From: an uncultured Mobilibacterium sp.
Lineage (GTDB): Bacteria > Bacillota > Clostridia > Peptostreptococcales > Anaerovoracaceae
Length of the DNA: 32,212 bases
Reading direction: 5' to 3'
NCBI GenBank assembly: GCA_947254375.1
Contig: CAMYCF010000010.1
Location: 1-32,212, forward strand
Shown here piece by piece: positions 30,804 to 32,212 of the stretch (within the stretch, counting starts at the first letter, position 1; every line of letters begins with the position of its first letter). The position numbers were made by a program, and so were the translations under genes. The notes under the pieces were generated by a model, which saw only the letters and a list, made by a program, of their open reading frames with translations, ran no database searches and had not been told where the DNA came from.

Positions 30804-31214
30804 TTATATATAATTGGTAATTTCGCATAAGATATTACCGATATGTTCTTCTAAAAAAACTTCATCTCTCATCATCTGTTTAATTTCACATCCCCAAACC
30901 ACTATCACTTTAACGCCCATACCTTCAAGTTGAGCATAGTTTTTCTTATCTCTTTCAACATTTCCTTCAAGTTTATTTTTCCAAAACTCGTGATTGTTCT
31001 TTGGAATAGAGGAATATTTGCATCCGTTTACAAATATAGCAGCATTATATTTAGGAATGTAAATATCAGGGCTTCCCGGTAATTTCTTATAATTAATTCG
31101 GTATCTGAAGCCCTTATGCCACAAAAGTTTTCTTAGAAAAATTTCAGGCTTTGTGTTTTTATTTTTAACTCTTGCCATATTTTCACTTCTGGTCATAGGC
31201 TTATTTTTCTTCAT
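30804..31214 (-). CDS. vsr: Very short patch repair endonuclease Vsr with active-site deletion
   Basis: Vsr nicks DNA at T:G mismatches that arise from deamination of 5-methylcytosine made by a partner C5 methyltransferase. The 136-aa product shows the family sequence RSENMARVKNKNTKPEIFLR, LPGSPDIYIPK (catalytic Asp D50), FVNGC (61-65), and the C-terminal VIVVWGCEI. In the family GC is followed by FWH-x-H-x-C, which holds the catalytic histidine and zinc ligands; here GC is followed directly by KYSSIPKNNHEFW, so about 7-8 residues are missing in frame. The protein is probably inactive. Its ATG shares a base with the HpaII-like stop (TAATG). Confidence 0.85.
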   Translation of the reverse strand: MKKNKPMTRSENMARVKNKNTKPEIFLRKLLWHKGFRYRINYKKLPGSPDIYIPKYNAAIFVNGCKYSSIPKNNHEFWKNKLEGNVERDKKNYAQLEGMGVKVIVVWGCEIKQMMRDEVFLEEHIGNILCEITNYI

Positions 31215-32212
31215 TATCTGAATCTCACCTGTAAATTAAGTTTTATAAAATCTTCTCCATTTTCACTATATACTTCTCCAAAATCATGCCTTGAAGTAGA
31301 TGCTGTTTCATATTTGGTATTCTTCAGCAAATATTCTTCAAAATAATTTCTGTTATATATGTGATACGCAAGAACGTTACCTTCTTTTGTAACTACAATG
31401 TACCCTCCTGTAGTTTCATCAATACCGTCCCAAACGGTAGCAGGCATCATTCCCAATGCTACAGCTGTCAAAAATTTCTTGAACTTATACTTATAAGCAT
31501 TTACATTACCGTATTTCATAGGGTTTTCACGTTCAAGTTTGTCAACCATCTCATCACAGTTGCTTATGCCGTCTTTATAAAAATATAACAGAGTTTCAGC
31601 AATAATTTTATCCATGTTGCTGTCAATCAACACCAAATTATCTCCGAAAACCTGATTATTCATTTTCCAATATTTCAATTGTCCGTTTTCTTCAATTATT
31701 TTATTTATACGCCCTCTGACATCTGTATGATTTTTACCGCCGGACACTTTATATATTTCATTTGTTTCTCTAACTAAATCAGGATAATTGTGGCTTATTC
31801 TATAAACAAAGTTTGTGGTTTTGCCTGCATTTAATAAAGTTGGAGAAGAACCCAACTCAGATTTTATTGAAAAGCCTACAGTAGGACTGTATCCTGTGTT
31901 GATATCAATAATCTTTACTGTAATATCGCTTTTGTCCGATGCAGGGGCGGACAACTTATAGCACAAAATCTTATCCATAAAACTCTGTGTGCTTTCTACC
32001 GAAAAAGCTCCTTTTGAAGCTTTACTGTTTATTTCATTTAATAATCTTTCGGATTCCGCTTCAAATTCACTTGCAGGCAATTCCTTTACCTTTGATTCGT
32101 TAATGTATATAGATACTATTTCTCCGATAGCATATTCCTTAATTTCACCTTTGTTTTCTTCTCTGATTATTTTAATAATAGGAAAATACACATCTTCCAA
32201 TTTATTCAATTC
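31214..32212 (-). CDS. HpaII-family type II restriction endonuclease, 5' part outside the window
   Basis: At least 331 residues match the HpaII endonuclease family: LNKLEDVYFPIIKIIREE near the start, the hallmark GFSIKSELGSSPTLLNAG (about 116-133) and a conserved C-terminal half (YKFKKFLTAVALGMMPATVW, EGNVLAYHIYNRN). HpaII cuts CCGG. The frame is open through the window edge; the first in-window start is TTG at 32209, but family members begin about 30 residues earlier, so the gene is partial. Its methyltransferase is not in the window and presumably lies to the right. Vsr next to it fits a C5-methyltransferase system. Confidence 0.85.
   Translation of the reverse strand, partial: ELNKLEDVYFPIIKIIREENKGEIKEYAIGEIVSIYINESKVKELPASEFEAESERLLNEINSKASKGAFSVESTQSFMDKILCYKLSAPASDKSDITVKIIDINTGYSPTVGFSIKSELGSSPTLLNAGKTTNFVYRISHNYPDLVRETNEIYKVSGGKNHTDVRGRINKIIEENGQLKYWKMNNQVFGDNLVLIDSNMDKIIAETLLYFYKDGISNCDEMVDKLERENPMKYGNVNAYKYKFKKFLTAVALGMMPATVWDGIDETTGGYIVVTKEGNVLAYHIYNRNYFEEYLLKNTKYETASTSRHDFGEVYSENGEDFIKLNLQVRFR

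Noticed and set aside
1..32212. CRISPR arrays, insertion sequences, integrase or phage genes.
   Set aside because: No regularly spaced repeats, no transposase or integrase motifs and no flanking target duplications were seen; the AT-rich blocks must have been mobilised by something outside the window or lost since.

Overview
The window looks like a chromosomal piece of an anaerobic Firmicute of class Clostridia. This rests on strong AGGAGG ribosome sites, sigma-A promoters close to consensus, U-tract terminators, a B. subtilis-like elongator tRNA-Met, and genes typical of amino-acid-fermenting anaerobes (ferredoxin, flavodoxin, DUF2249 protein, a small protein resembling the N-terminus of D-proline reductase PrdA). 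The family cannot be fixed from this sequence. Two base compositions alternate: a GC-richer housekeeping backbone and AT-rich accessory blocks.

Region 1 (1-12.5 kb, backbone). A tRNA operon on the minus strand is followed by lgt and ychF, a DEDD-type exonuclease gene behind a promoter/hairpin/terminator leader that may be a small RNA, and a solitary beta-class DNA methyltransferase followed 8 bp later by an M24 aminopeptidase homologue that has lost most metal ligands. Next comes an operon for a ferredoxin-like protein, a cupin and a DUF2249 protein, divergent from a Crp/Fnr regulator with a perfect palindrome between them. Then follow a two-domain sulfurtransferase, a cysteine synthase and a flavodoxin. 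The ferredoxin gene carries an in-frame UGA exactly where the first cysteine of its second Fe-S motif is expected.

Region 2 (12.5-16.5 kb). A CMD/cupin gene and an AT-rich PucR/CdaR-type regulator face away from each other, and both lose their 5' ends at the same point near 13,150, which indicates a rearrangement or mis-join. A PrdA-like small protein, a DJ-1/PfpI protein and a frameshifted MutT-type NUDIX gene follow.

Region 3 (16.5-20.75 kb, AT-rich). A restriction-modification operon reads leftward: XRE regulator with a palindrome in its promoter spacer, C5 methyltransferase, FokI-like endonuclease interrupted by an in-frame UAG, and a truncated DUF2075 nuclease-helicase.

Region 4 (20.8-24 kb, backbone). 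Dps, a frameshifted alpha/beta hydrolase, a tail-anchored protein of unknown function and a membrane-bound XRE regulator.

Region 5 (24.1-32.2 kb, AT-rich defence block). An AbiEi-type antitoxin without its toxin, an EXLDI-family protein with a RhuM-Fic/Doc fusion, and then one tightly packed leftward operon: HpaII-type endonuclease (runs off the window), Vsr with its catalytic His/Cys segment deleted, a Gabija-like GajA (OLD ATPase-TOPRIM) and compact GajB (UvrD-like), a zinc-ribbon protein and an unrecognised 269-aa protein. The last two overlap and sit behind gajAB like accessory or effector genes; they are the best candidate for something undescribed. Many genes here are broken (UGA, UAG, two 1-nt deletions, a truncation, an active-site deletion, a missing toxin), so the window shows gene erosion or sequence error that raw reads would resolve.
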